Positions 1 through 11,475 of a DNA stretch of 64,000 nt are shown one piece after another. The first letter of the stretch is position 1, and every line of letters begins with the position of its first letter. Source of the stretch: Lingula anatina (taxonomy: Eukaryota > Brachiopoda > Lingulata > Lingulida > Lingulidae); the NCBI RefSeq assembly GCF_001039355.2, contig NW_019775804.1:35554-99553 (forward strand), read 5' to 3'. The notes under the pieces were generated by a model. It searched no databases. It saw only the letters and a program-made list of their open reading frames with translations, and was not told the origin of the DNA. The position numbers were made by a program, and so were the translations under genes.

Positions 1-3000
1 GTTTTGGCAAGGGTTCCTCAAAACCAAGTCCATTTTCTCCACTGAAACTTTTCGACAGAACTTCCTGAGATACAGATTTAGAGTGCTTCTTTTTCTTAGA
101 CTGTCCTTTCAAAGGCACATTTTTCTCAGCGTCATGGTCAAGACAAGAATCACTTTTGCCCTTCCTGGGTCGTCCTCTTTTCCTCCCCACTATTGCACCA
201 GCCCCATCTTTTTTCAGCACAGGTCTCTGACTGCCTGGACCCATGCTGTCATCATTTCCATTGATGTTTGCATCACCATTTCCTGCAGAAAAGACAAAAA
301 CTACGAATTTCAGAACCATTCCACAGATCTGCTCAACAAAGAAACATTTGAAAACCATAAATCTTATTCACTATTCATAATTGTTCAATATTGAACAAGC
401 CAAGGGCAGCTTCTGGTCATAAAATAACCTGAAAGTATTGTTAACCTTTGTTGTATTTGACAGGATCAAGTCCAAAACTTGATTTTTGTCCTCCAATACA
501 TACCTGGTTACAAGAGTATGTAAAAAAAATTCACCACTCATTTATATATCTATTTATGTGAAGTGAAAAAGTATTAACTTGCTGTGCTGTTTTTTTTTTC
601 TTTAAAAAATTGGAGACATTTATCCAGAATCTGTTATACCTTTTTTTTTAAGAGAATAATCCACCACAATAATTGAGTGATTTACAGTAATTACTCATTA
701 CATTAAGAAAGCATAAACAAATAATTTTAGTAATCTTTTAAAATGTTGATTCAAAAGTTTGGAAAAAGTTGACATTGTGAGTAAGCTATCAGAACAATGC
801 GAGGTGTTAGAAAATCTTAAATCATCAACTTCTTATGAGCAACAACAGACACGGCTTTGTGCGTTAAGCAAAAGGAAGAGAGAAATGTATTGGGGGTGGG
901 GCTCAAGAGAGGGGTCTGGGGGTTGCTGACGTCAAAATAATAATAATAATAATAATAATAAAGTAATAATAATAAAATAAAAAAATTAAAATTAACCAAA
1001 AAGTGATGTCAAACTTCCAATTAAAATCAGAAAAATATCACGCCTGAACAGTTCAACAGAGGTCCCCCACCTTTCTCCTGTTTCATGTCATGTCCATTCC
1101 AGTCCTGACTGGGACGAACACCAGTGATCTCTTCCACTGCATCCTCCAGACACAGTCTCTTCCTACTCCTAGGTGAGGGTGACGTCTTGGTGTCCACACC
1201 TGTCACCTTAGTGCCATCCTCCTCCTCTGTCTGTTTCACAGGGGTCACTTCATTGTTGACAGAGGTGAACTTGGAGGTGAGGTTTTTACCACCACTGACG
1301 TGTTCTATGATGTCCTCTGCAGTGTAGATCTTTATACTGGGAGATGAGTGTTTGGGAGTGTGGGGGACTTTTAACTCTTCTACTTTCCTCACTGGACTAG
1401 ATTCTGAATTGATAAAAACACCAGATTAATTTTCTATTATTTAAGTCTACGTCAGCATTACATAATTAATCTTACAAAACACCTGTAAAAAAAACAGACT
1501 TAACCAAGCTGCAATATTGTAAATACAAGACGACATTCCTAACTGAAAGAAGACTTGATATAACAGCATCCAATTCAATCAGGTTAATTTCTACAAAGAC
1601 CAACAAACAAGGCAGCAAAGCTGTCAAACAGACATGCATATAAATGACAAAACTAAGAGTAAAAATCTATGCTAGGTTAACTGTGTGATACATCGACAAT
1701 CCATTACCTTGAGTACCATTAGCAGGTTTCTGATCTGACCTTGAACCAGCAAGGTCATGACCTTTTGACCCTAATTCATCTACTGATATTAGATTCTTCT
1801 TCACAGAATTTTTCTGGAAAAACTTCATTAAAGTTGGCTGCTTGGAATCAGGCACTGGCTCAATACTTGGCACGACCTTGTACTTGTTGACCTCTGTAGT
1901 GGCGTCCTCTATATAGGCCAGCATGCACCTGAGAACTTCATGTGCATCATGTTGGAGGTTGCCCTCAAACATGGGATTCAGGTCTCTGGTCAAGAATAAA
2001 ACAACACAATAATAATCAATAAAATAAGAATATGTATATAGATATATATATTAGATATAATATTAGATATAAATATTTTAGACTTCATTTTTGTTACGTC
2101 TTCTCATTAAAATGTATCTAAGCAAATCAAAATTATTACAGAAAATTATCTTTAGATCTGAAGTACCTTTGTGTCAATTTTTCATGGTGACAAATTTGAA
2201 AGAAAAAAAAGAAATAAATTGCATACACACCTACCACCCACAACATGCATATGCACACACACACACATTTTATCTAATAAACACAAACTGTATCCCAGCT
2301 GTCTCACCTGACAATATCTAGCAATCTCTCAGGTCTTGTAAACAGAAGCTCAGTACCTGGGTTAACACACTTCTCTTCTAGACGGTCCATTCTGTTAAAC
2401 AGCTGGAAAGGCACAGTGATATATGTATACTTCACCAATTTTGAATGGCACATTGTACGTAATGATCTACAATTTAATCCTATGTACACTTCCTATATAT
2501 CCTATTTATGATGCAAAATGTTGTGTATTGTAAGTATGGTAAGTATTTACTAAAAGGCATTTTAAATTCATTTTACCATCTGAGAATATAAAAGGAACAT
2601 TTGTAAAAAATTACATCAGCAAATGAAATGTAAACAGTTATGTAATTTACACAAGGTAAACACAATCATGCACTAATGATATGTAAAATATATACCTTGT
2701 GTAGAGTTCTCACCAGCTTCCATGGCAAGAGATCACCAGATGAACTGTCTCCCTGAAACATGGAAAAGGAAGTGACCTTAAGAGAATAAGAGGAGTCCCC
2801 CCCTCCCCCAAACCTACTACAAACTTCCTGCATCCCTCTTTGAAAACAGCCTTTTGTATTGTCTCAACACTGAACAGCCACTGCTGATAACAGGAACACA
2901 CAAATCTAATGCAGAAATGCCTTAATGCCCAACTGACAAAAGTTGAGTTGAAACCAGAACAAATATACAAAATAAGAACATACTATAAGACATATTAGGA

Positions 3001-3032
3001 CATATGAATGCAATCCCCCCTCCCCCCCAAGG

Positions 3033-3126
<94 letters not shown>

Positions 3127-4489
3127 TTAAAATAAATAAATAAAATATATAAATAAATATATAAATAAATAAAAATCCCAGATTGGATTAAAATAGTGCC
3201 AGTACACAGCAACATACCTCTCCACTTTTAGCCTCGGCAGCCAGTTTTCTCTCTATAACACTCAGTTCCTTGTACAGAATAGACAACTGCTGGGAGAATC
3301 CTGGCGTGTACCTCAATACTTGGAGCACACTGTTCAGGAAACAAGTATTACCTAAGAAGGACACCAAACTTCAAGAATCAGACTAAAAGGTTAAGATTTA
3401 TGTTTGTATTAATTAGTGAACTGATGGTGAAGGAAAATATGCCCATGTATCTACCTTTATTATCATTATTTTTATTATTATTTTATTTTTAGTGATATCA
3501 TTATTATTATTATTTAAACACAAAGGATTCCAAAATTACTCAAAATGAGAGACCCCACTGCTTATGTTGTAATACAACAAACAAAGTAAAATTAGGTGAA
3601 AACATATTGCTTAAATGTTGACAACCTCTTCAAAATATATTGGCATATGCCATTCAGGGGTGGATTGAGGCCACCTTCTGGGTCTTCCAGAAGGCAGTCA
3701 GATTTTCAAGTTTACATTGACGGGCATATAAATTTTTCTATCAGAAGACGGTAAAAAATGGAGGATGGATCAAGAAAGATAAGTTGGAAAACTGTCAAAA
3801 AATTGCTCTTGATCTGCCCTTGATATTGATATCACAGTGCTAGAACACATGCACACTCACACATGACTAATACATAAAATTAATACTTCCATTAATAACA
3901 TAATATGTGCTGTGATTACCCAGATTTTCCAAGCCAGCCACTTTAGGCACCTCCTTCACCTCGAGCTCTCTACGCTCTGTAGCCTCTGTCTCAAGAGGTG
4001 GCAGCTCACTCTCCTCTTCTTCTTGGACTTTACTACAAGATACAATACAATAAGAAATCAAAACAAAGTTTAGTACTGGAATGTAACCAAATGTGAATTG
4101 CTCATGGTAATGAATGTGAACATTGTACATTTATGATTTCTGCTTGAAAACAGGTGTCGTATGTGACATTTTAAGAGTCAGAGATTATGTTTCAGTTCAG
4201 TGCAAAAATATAAAGACAATAATAGCAAATTTACATGAAAAAAGGAGAGTTCGATGATGATTACAAGGACTATAATTGATAACATAAAAAAATTATTAAT
4301 ATAGAAATGCTAAAGGATTATTCCTTTACAAACTAACAATTCCACCTACCTTGGAGCACCATCTCCTGTCTGGGGAGACTCACATTTTTGCTGGTCAACT
4401 TCTTCTGTCTTCTGCTCTGATTTGTTCTTTAACTTTAAGGACAGACGAGGGCGTTTTCTAACGGGCCCTTGGCCCTCACCAACTGTCAT
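1..4489 (-). CDS. USP1: USP1-type ubiquitin carboxyl-terminal hydrolase, N-terminal half (copy A, continuous with the downstream exons; 3' part off window)
   Basis: USP1 is a nuclear cysteine protease that, with UAF1/WDR48, removes monoubiquitin from PCNA and FANCD2. Exons read right to left: 4489-4350 (start Met), 4032-3920, 3351-3218, 2752-2696, 2402-2308, 1985-1708, 1403-1071, 282 to window edge. Every junction is GT/AG and phase-consistent. The Cys box GNTCFLNSVLQVL spans the exon 2/3 junction, with the catalytic Cys near residue 88 (human USP1 Cys90). The segment LNPMFEGNLQHDAHEVL matches the family. Then comes a low-complexity insert with a PIP-box-like QPTLMKFF (about residues 229-236), basic stretches and an AT-hook core RGRP (about 416-426). 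The start was chosen at MTVGEG because the exon begins after an acceptor at 4489+13 with an in-frame stop just upstream. The His box and the autocleavage site are off window. Family call is firm; USP1 rather than another USP rests on the RLSLK N-terminus and LNPM..QHDA. Confidence 0.85.
3048..3122. repeat. (TA)n microsatellite in a USP1 intron
   Basis: About 37 TA units preceded by C-runs and a poly-A tract. The equivalent place in copy B (6843-6887) is a C-run plus poly-A with no TA expansion, so the tract differs between copies. Confidence 0.9.
3655..3822. mobile_element. hAT-like MITE, copy in a USP1 intron (copy A)
   Basis: A 168-bp repeat starting CAGGGGTGGAT and ending in a degraded complement (GATCTGCCCTTG). 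It contains CTTCTGGGTCTTCCAGAAGGC and AATGGAGGATGGATCAA. Homologous to 7379-7545 (allele) and 36377-36545 (dispersed copy). CAGGGG termini are typical of hAT-derived MITEs; the target duplication could not be confirmed. Confidence 0.6.
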
Positions 4490-5212
4490 CTCACCTACTG
4501 ACCTAAGATACATGATGATGATGATTTCAGGGCTCAAATGTGAAAATAGTTTCATTGGATTTCAGTTTTGATAGTCAGAAAGTTTTCATTTATTATAATT
4601 TACCTGTTTTGTCTGTTCACTCTGACAGACTTGGTCACAAGTGGATTACCTGTTCAGGTGAAGGTCAACAGGTAATTACCTCCGTCTTGATGATGACTTG
4701 TTAGTCCTCTCGCCCCCTCCCCCCCATGGGGGTTTGAGAACAGAGATGAAGGAGCGTGCAAGATGTCCCATATATATTGCGACATTCTCAAACCTATCCT
4801 GGGGGGGGGGGGTAAATCAAATATCTGGATCTATCATAAATGAAAACTTTCTGGCTATTTCAGGGCTCAACATTAAAGGTGGCCCGCTAGCCCAGGCAAC
4901 TGAAATCCAATCTCATGCAGCGTGCCAGTGAATCATGGCGGGCGGGGNCTAAGTTTTTGTCAGCATTATGTAATTAATCTTACAAAACACCTGTAAAAAC
5001 AGATTTAACCAAGCTGCAATATTGTAAATACAAGATGACACTCCTAACTGAAAGAAGACTTGGTATCACAGCATCCAAGTCAATCAGGTTGATTTCTACA
5101 AAGACCAACAAACAAGGCAGCAAAGCTGTCAAACAGACATGCATATAAATTACAAAACTAAGAGTAAAAATCTATGCTAGGTAAACTGTGTGATACATCG
5201 ACAATCCATTAC

Positions 5213-6853
5213 CTTGAGTACCATTAGCAGGTTTCTGATCTGACCTTGAACCAGCAAGGTCATGACCTTTTGACCCTAATTCATCTACTGATATTAGATT
5301 CTTCTTCACAGAATTTTTCTGGAAAAACTTCATTAAAGTTGGCTGCTTGGAATCAGGCACTGGCTCAATACTTGGCACGGCCTTGACCTTGTACTTGTTG
5401 ACCTCTGTAGTAGCGTCCTCTATATAGGCCAGCATGCACCTGAGAACTTCATGTGCATCATGTTGGAGGTTGCCCTCAAACATGGGATTCAGGTCTCTGA
5501 CCAAGAATAAAACAACACAATAATAATCAATAAAATAAGAATATATAGATATATATATTAGATATAATATTAGATATAAATATTTTAGACTTCATTTTTG
5601 TTACGTCTTCTCATTAAAATGTATCTAAGCAAATCAAAATTATTACAGAAAATTATCTTTAGATCTGAAGTACCTTTGTGTCAATTTTTCATGGTGACAA
5701 ATTTGAAAGAAAAAAGAAAGAAATTGCATACACACCTGCCACCCACAACATGCAAACACACGCACACACATTTTATCTAATAATTTTATCAAATTGCCTT
5801 TTAGTATCAGAGCTGAAAGTGACTATAATACTTTTAAAGCCTGTCTTAAAACTCATCTTTTTAAAGAATTTTATGGTTAGTGTTCCTTTAAACCTTTTAG
5901 TTGTTTATCATTTATTAAGAGTGAGCTTGGGTTAATTTTAGTAGTATTTTAAAGTTATATCAATAAATTTTCTCTGCTTTCTATAATTAATTAATTTTAT
6001 CAGTAAATGTTAAAGTATTTTAGTATTGTTATTTTTAGACTTTTTAATTATTTGTAAAGTGCATTGAAATGTAAAAAATGGAATGCGCTATATAAGAAAT
6101 AAATATTATTATTATTATTATTAAACACATAAACAATATCCTAGCTGTCTTACCTGACAATATCCAGCAATCTCTCAGGTCTTGTAAACAGGAGCTCAGT
6201 ACCTGGGTTCACACATTTCTCTTCTAGACGGTCCATTCTGTTAAACAGCTGGAAGGGCACAGTGATATATCATATATCATATATGTATACTTCACAATTT
6301 TTGAATGGCACATTCTACGTAATGATCTACAATTTAATCCTATGTATACATGTATGTATATTCTATTTATGATGCAAAATGTTGTGTGATGAAAGTATGT
6401 CATACCACTTTATTTACTAACAGGTATTTCCAAATTATTCTAACATCTGAGAATATAAAAGGAACATTTGTATAATATATAATAAGCAAATGAAATGTAA
6501 TTGGGTAATTTACACAAGATAAACACAATCATGCACTAATGATATGTGAAATATACCTTGTGTAGAGTTCTCACCAGCTTCCATGGCAAGAGATCACCAG
6601 ATGAACTGTCTCCCTGAAACATGAAAAAGGAAGTGACCTGAAGAGAATAAGAGAACCCCCTTCCCCCAACTATACAATGCCTGTATCTCTGTCTACAAAA
6701 AAACTTGTATTTCCTGTCTCAGCAGATACTACTGATAACAGATAAACACACACACACATTTCAAATGCAGAAATGCCTAAATTCCCAATTGACAAAAATT
6801 AACAAATTATACTATACATAATCAGGCATACATATAAAGTGCACCCCCCCCCC

Positions 6854-6889
<36 letters not shown>

Positions 6890-8229
6890 AAATGAAAATC
6901 CCACACTGGATTCAAGTAGCACCAGTACATAGGACCATACCTCTCCAGTTTTAGCCTCGGCTGCCAGTTTTCTCTCTATGACACTCAGTTCCTTGTACAG
7001 AATAGACAACTGCTGGGAGAATCCTGGGGTGTACCTCAATACTTGGAGCACACTGTTCAGGAAACAGGTATTACCTAAGAAGGACACCAAACTTCAAGAA
7101 TCAGACTTAGAGTTTAAGATTTATGTTTGTATTAATTAGTGAACTGATGGTGAAGGAAAATATGCCCATGTATCTACCTTTATTATCATTATTTTTATTA
7201 TTATTTTATTTTTTAGTGTTATCATTATTATTATTATTTAAACACAAAGGATTCCAACATTACTCAAAATGAGAGACCCCACTGCTTATGTTGTAATACA
7301 ACAAACAAAGTAAAATTAGGTGAAAACATATTGCTTAAACATTGACAACCTCTTCAAAATATATTGGCATATGCCATTCAGGGGTGAATCGAGGCCACCT
7401 TCTGGGTCTTCCAGAAGGCAGTCAGATTTTCAAGTTTACATTGACGGGCATCTAAATTTTTCTATCAGAAGACGGTAAAAAATGGAGGATGGATCAAGAA
7501 AGATAATTTGGAAAACTGTCAAAAATTGCTCTTGATCTGCCCTTGATATTGATATCAAAGTGCTTCAACACATGCAGGCCTATGCACACACACACATGAC
7601 TAATACATAAAATTAATACTTCCATTAATAACATAATATGTGCTGTGATTACCCAGATTTTCCAAGCCAGCTACTTTAGGCACCTCCTTCACCTCGAGCT
7701 CTCTCCGCTCTGTAGCCTCTGTCTCAAGAGGTGGCAGCTCACTCTCCTCTTCTTCTTGGACTTTACTACAAGATACAATATAATAAGAAATCAAAACAAA
7801 ATTTTTATAAGTGCTGGAATAATGTAAACGAGTGTGAATGTGCATGTTGTACATTTATGATTTCTGCGTGAAAACAGGTGTCGTATGTCATTTGATGTGA
7901 CATTATACGAGTCGGAGATTATGTTTCAGTTCAGTGCAAAAACATAAAGACAATATATAATATAGCAAATTTACATGAAAAAGGAGAGTTTGATGATGAT
8001 TACAAGGACTATAACTGATAACATAAAAAAAATTATTAATATAGAAATGCTGAAGGATTATTCCTTTACAAACTAACAATTCCACCTACCTTGGAGCACC
8101 ATCTCCTGTCTGGGGGGACTCACATTTTTGCTGGTCAACTTCTTCTGTCTTCTGCTCTGATTTGTTCTTTAACTTTAAGGACAGACGAGGGCGCTTTCTA
8201 ACAGGCCCTTGGCCCTCACCAACTGTCAT
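5213..8229 (-). CDS. USP1: Second copy of the USP1 5' coding exons (copy B; probable other haplotype)
   Basis: This repeats the first six coding exons of USP1: 8229-8090, 7765-7653, 7074-6941, 6613-6557, about 6240-6146, 5496-5213. Exon sizes equal copy A (140, 113, 134, 57, 95 bp) except the last, which is 284 instead of 278 bp: KVKAVPS replaces KVVPS, an in-frame two-codon difference. A second amino-acid difference is AKTGE versus AKSGE near the end of exon 3. Introns align but differ by indels, including a LINE fragment at 5783-6122 found only here. Copy B lacks the later exons because sequence breaks at the n at 4948. If both copies were truly in tandem, splicing copy B exon 6 (phase 1) into copy A exon 1 would give an immediate stop (G|GT CAG TAG). 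A real tandem would therefore not encode one longer protein. This copy is the one linked to the upstream promoter region and ORC4. Confidence 0.75.
5783..6122 (+). mobile_element. 3' end of a non-LTR retrotransposon (LINE) fragment
   Basis: The frame ending with TAG at 5878-5880 reads LPFSIRAESDYNTFKACLKT then HLFKEFYG. This matches the conserved C-terminal tail of many animal non-LTR reverse transcriptases (the 'LP..IR....SFK..LKTHLF' block). It is followed by a 3' UTR with GCGCTATATAAGAAATAAA and an (ATT)n tail, a typical CR1/L2/Rex-like 3' end. It is severely 5' truncated. Copy A lacks it (2270-2290), so it is an insertion difference between the two copies of the USP1 intron. Confidence 0.75.
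7379..7545. mobile_element. hAT-like MITE, copy in a USP1 intron (copy B)
   Basis: Allelic counterpart of 3655-3822, at the same intron position, with a few substitutions. Its presence in both copies shows that this insertion predates the split between the two haplotypes. Confidence 0.6.
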
Positions 8230-8403
8230 CTCACCTACTGACCTAAGATACATGATGATGATGATTTCAGGGCTCAAATGTGAAAATAGTTTCATTGGAT
8301 TTCAGTTTTGATAGTCAGAAAGTTTTCATTTATGATAGATCCAGATATTTGATTGGCCCAGGCAACTGAAAACCAATCTCATGAAGTGTGCCAGTGAATC
8401 GTG

Positions 8404-8760
8404 CAGACATGATGAAATCTACTCAGAATGGTCAGACATTTGGACCGGCAGTAAAATTTGCCGGACCGAATGGATTTTTGTCAGACCGAAAATCACCCTA
8501 TTCATTTGAGACAGACACTACCAGTATGATTAGAGCGCTTACTTTGTTTGTGCATGTGCTACGTTTGAAATGGAAGGGGAAAAAAGCTTTTAGTCTTATA
8601 TAATTTTATTAGTTAAGTATGTCGAATGATGACTGTAAATTCAAAATTGCAGCTCTTAAAACTCTTGTCAGTCCTTTGGACTGACCAAGTCCAATTTTTT
8701 ACCGGTCCAAACAAATTTTGCCGGTCATGACTGATCAGACCGACAGTTTCAGCATGTCTG
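8404..8760. mobile_element. 357-bp MITE in the first USP1 intron
   Basis: Terminal inverted repeats of about 14 bp: CAGACATGATGAAA on the left, complement of TTTCAGCATGTCTG on the right. Further imperfect symmetry is internal around ACCGG and GCCGG motifs. Flanks are ATCGTG and ATCATG, a 6-bp imperfect target duplication. The other copy has the uninterrupted site AGTGAATCATGGCGGG (4931-4946). No transposase frame. Superfamily not assigned. Confidence 0.7.
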
Positions 8761-9257
8761 ATCATGGTGGGCAAGTGGATAGCCGATTTGGGAGTTGCAG
8801 ACCGCTAGAGGAGAAAAAAGTAAGTGTCAACTCAAGCCCTGTATTTACCAGGTCACTACATCAAAGCCATATGTGACATGATCATATACATCTCTTAATA
8901 TTAGTTGTGTACTAACTAACTTACTATAACTCTTAAAAATGGGCTAATCTATAATTAGTTGTATACTCATTAGTCAATGAGGTGCATTAAAAACGTTGAA
9001 TTAACTGACATGATGAAAAATTAGCTCCACTAAAGACATACTTGTTAGATAAAATAATTGCTGTATGTTTCGTTAGAAGAGAACGGTGAACAGATAAAAA
9101 AGTAAATGTGAATTTTGTCGAAAATTAAAAAAAAAAAGCCTGCAAATTTATCTGGCTCAACTGCGATTATCAACAAACCCATCAGATCATATCTGAGTAT
9201 GTCTATGATAGTCGCTCAACAGTTTTTAAATAATACCCGTCGACAACATATCGTTAC

Positions 9258-9610
9258 CTTTTAAGTCTTTGAAAGAACGAAATCATTGGACACTGTCAAT
9301 TCATGATTTCAGAAAAAGTTGCCGCCATCTCCCTTTCATGTGACGTAGAGCTCAAGAAACAGTGTTATTTAATTTCGATCTTATCTGATTGAAAAATTAA
9401 TATCATTTTTAATAAAAAACTATTTTTATTCTACAAAATATCTTATTTTATTTTTATTGATATTTTTATACGAATTTATATCATCACATATATAATGTAC
9501 ATTTTTAGTATTAATCGAAAATATAGATAAGTGGTTCCTGAAGGTCAATTGAAGGCCGTCTATGGCGTGAAACTTGAAAAAAGGTTGTCATTGTAAGTTT
9601 CCGATTAAAT
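9258..9610. promoter_or_regulatory. Candidate divergent USP1/ORC4 promoter with noncoding first exons
   Basis: The first coding exons of both USP1 (minus) and ORC4 (plus) start just after splice acceptors, so each needs an upstream noncoding exon. On the minus strand an ATGGCGGC element (YY1-like; plus-strand GCCGCCATCT at 9321-9330) is followed by a splice donor, GTAACG, ending an exon at about 9258, with a short 11-codon uORF at 9328-9296. A TGACGT half-CRE lies at 9340. On the plus strand a GTAAGT donor occurs at 9593. The same elements recur in the overlapping copy (GCCGCCATCT at 11207-11216). Placing the promoter here is inference from sequence motifs; no TATA box is evident. Confidence 0.4.
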
Positions 9611-9938
9611 GAAGTGAAATTGAGCGGCTTTACATTTACAAGTCAAGAAAATGTGAATTTTTGTGTTTACTCAAGGTTGTGATGGTCATTTGTTTACAGC
9701 TTAATCCGATGAGTTAGACCATAAATTGACCTTCTGTTACTACTGTTACTACTACTTGTAAGGAAGAATGATACTAGTTACATTTTTGATGATGCACTTT
9801 AGAGACAAAAGTGCTCAGAAACATACATTGACTGGACATAACCAGCTATTTAAACACACGTGTTCCCACTACGAACGAGCTTCAAAGTCAGGATGTCTCC
9901 CTTGGCAAACATTTTTTTCAAGTGTATGTGTAATACAG

Positions 9939-9969
<31 letters not shown>

Positions 9970-10284
9970 GGGGGGGGAAACCGTATGTAGACACTAAATG
10001 AAAATGTTGGTGTTTTGAGGTAAAAATACTGCAACGCCGGATGTTTAAAAAATCATTCTTCATTAATAGTCGAACATCTGACTTAATGCTTTGAAAGTCG
10101 GGTAAAAAGGTTGTAGTNGTTTGAGGAGGTGATAGCTACATGTAAATAATGTTGTATTTTTCAAATTTCCCAGCTTGAATTTACTTTACCATAAATTTTA
10201 TTGTATATACACACGTCATTAATTAATAACAGATAAAAACAAATGTACAACATGTTTCCTATTTCAGTCAATAACTAAAACAAG

Positions 10285-10418
10285 ATGAGTAAGCGGAAAC
10301 CCAAGGCTGCTGCCAAACAATCTGCTAACAGCATAGAAGAAGTACAGCAGTTGCTGAGAAGACGTGTATATGGTCATGACCTACCTATTGAGATCATTGG
10401 GCTAGAGCAGGAGAGGGG
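10285..10418 (+). CDS. ORC4: ORC4 first coding exon, duplicate copy
   Basis: A 134-bp exon starting [15 protein letters not shown] and ending in phase 2 before GTAAAA. It is preceded by an acceptor (TTTCAG) and a 17-nt UTR tail. It duplicates 11991-12124 with coding differences: GHDLPIEII here against GHDLLTEII there. The sequence breaks at the n at 10639, inside the following intron, so this copy has no downstream exons of its own. If both copies were spliced together the reading frame would hit a stop at once (GG|T CAA TAA). It is best read as the other allele of ORC4 exon 1. Confidence 0.7.
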
Positions 10419-11119
10419 GTAAAACTACGGAGAGTGGTGTTGGGGATTGGATATGGGGGATGGGGGGGGGGGGACCCAACAATTCTGACTCTAGCACTCT
10501 TATTCAATTTTGACAATTCAACTTTGTAACATGTGATACATTTGGAGAGAAATATGTGAGAAAAATGAAGTATTTCTTCATTTTGGCCAAAATATCTGAT
10601 GTCAGCATATGCTGCATATTACTTAAAAGACTTGATATNTCCATTTCGGCCCATTTCTATCCATTTCTATGTTTTAAAGGACCGATGGCGGGCAAGTGGA
10701 TAGCTGATTTGGGCAAGGGAGTTGCAGGAGAAAAAAGCCCTGTATTTACCAGGTCACTACATCCAAGCCATATGATCACATACATATCTTAATATTAGTT
10801 GTGTACTAACTAACTTACTATAACTCTTAAAAATGGGCTAATCTATAATTAGTTGTACTCATTAGTCAATAAGGTATAAAAACGTTGAATTAACTGACAT
10901 GATGAAAAATTAGCTCGACTAAAGACATACTTGTTAGATAAAATAATTGCTGTATGTTTCGTTAGAAGAGAACGGTGAACAGATAAAAAAGTAAATGTGA
11001 ATTTTATCGAAAATTAAAAAAAGGCCTGCAAATTTATCTGGCTCAACTGCGATTATCAACAAACCCATCAGATCATATCTGAGTATGCCTATGATAGTCG
11101 CTCAACGGTTTTTAAATAA

Positions 11120-11475
11120 TACCCGTCGACAACATACTGTTACCTTTTAAGTCTTTGAAAGAACGAAATCATTGGACACTGTCAATTCATGATTTCAGAA
11201 AAAGTTGCCGCCATCTCCTTTTCATGTGACGTAGAGCTCAAGAAACAGTGTTATTTAATTTCGATCTTATCTGATTGAAAAATTAATATTATTTTTAATA
11301 AAAAACTAATTTTATTCTAAAAAAGATCTTATTTTATTTTTATTGATATTTTTATACGCAATTTATATCATCACATATATAATGTACATTTTTAGTATAA
11401 TCGAAAATATAGATAAGTGGTTCCTGAAGGTCAATTGAAGGCCGTCCATGGCGTGAAACTTGAAAAAAAGTTGTC
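11120..11475. promoter_or_regulatory. Second copy of the candidate USP1/ORC4 divergent promoter
   Basis: Near-identical to 9258-9610, with the same YY1-like GCCGCCATCT, TGACGTAG and plus-strand GTAAGT donor. It belongs to the second of the two overlapping copies that both carry ORC4 exon 1. Conservation of these motifs between the copies only shows they are alleles or recent duplicates; it is not evidence of selection. Confidence 0.35.

Larger units (their letters stand above)
1444..8400. repeat. Duplicated block 1: 1444-4947 versus 4949-8400 (contig overlap around n at 4948)
   Basis: Sequence after the n at 4948 restarts at the position equivalent to 1444 and then repeats USP1 introns and exons 1-6. 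Coding parts are nearly identical; introns differ by indels, a (TA)n tract, and a LINE insertion. The end of the first copy (4860-4947) corresponds to 8350-8400, continuing at 8761. Best read as two haplotypes placed end to end. Confidence 0.85.

Noticed and set aside
4700-4812. Hairpin GGTTTGAGAA / TTCTCAAACC near G- and C-runs
   Set aside because: A single short stem near a contig end, with no second copy; cannot be separated from chance or assembly noise.
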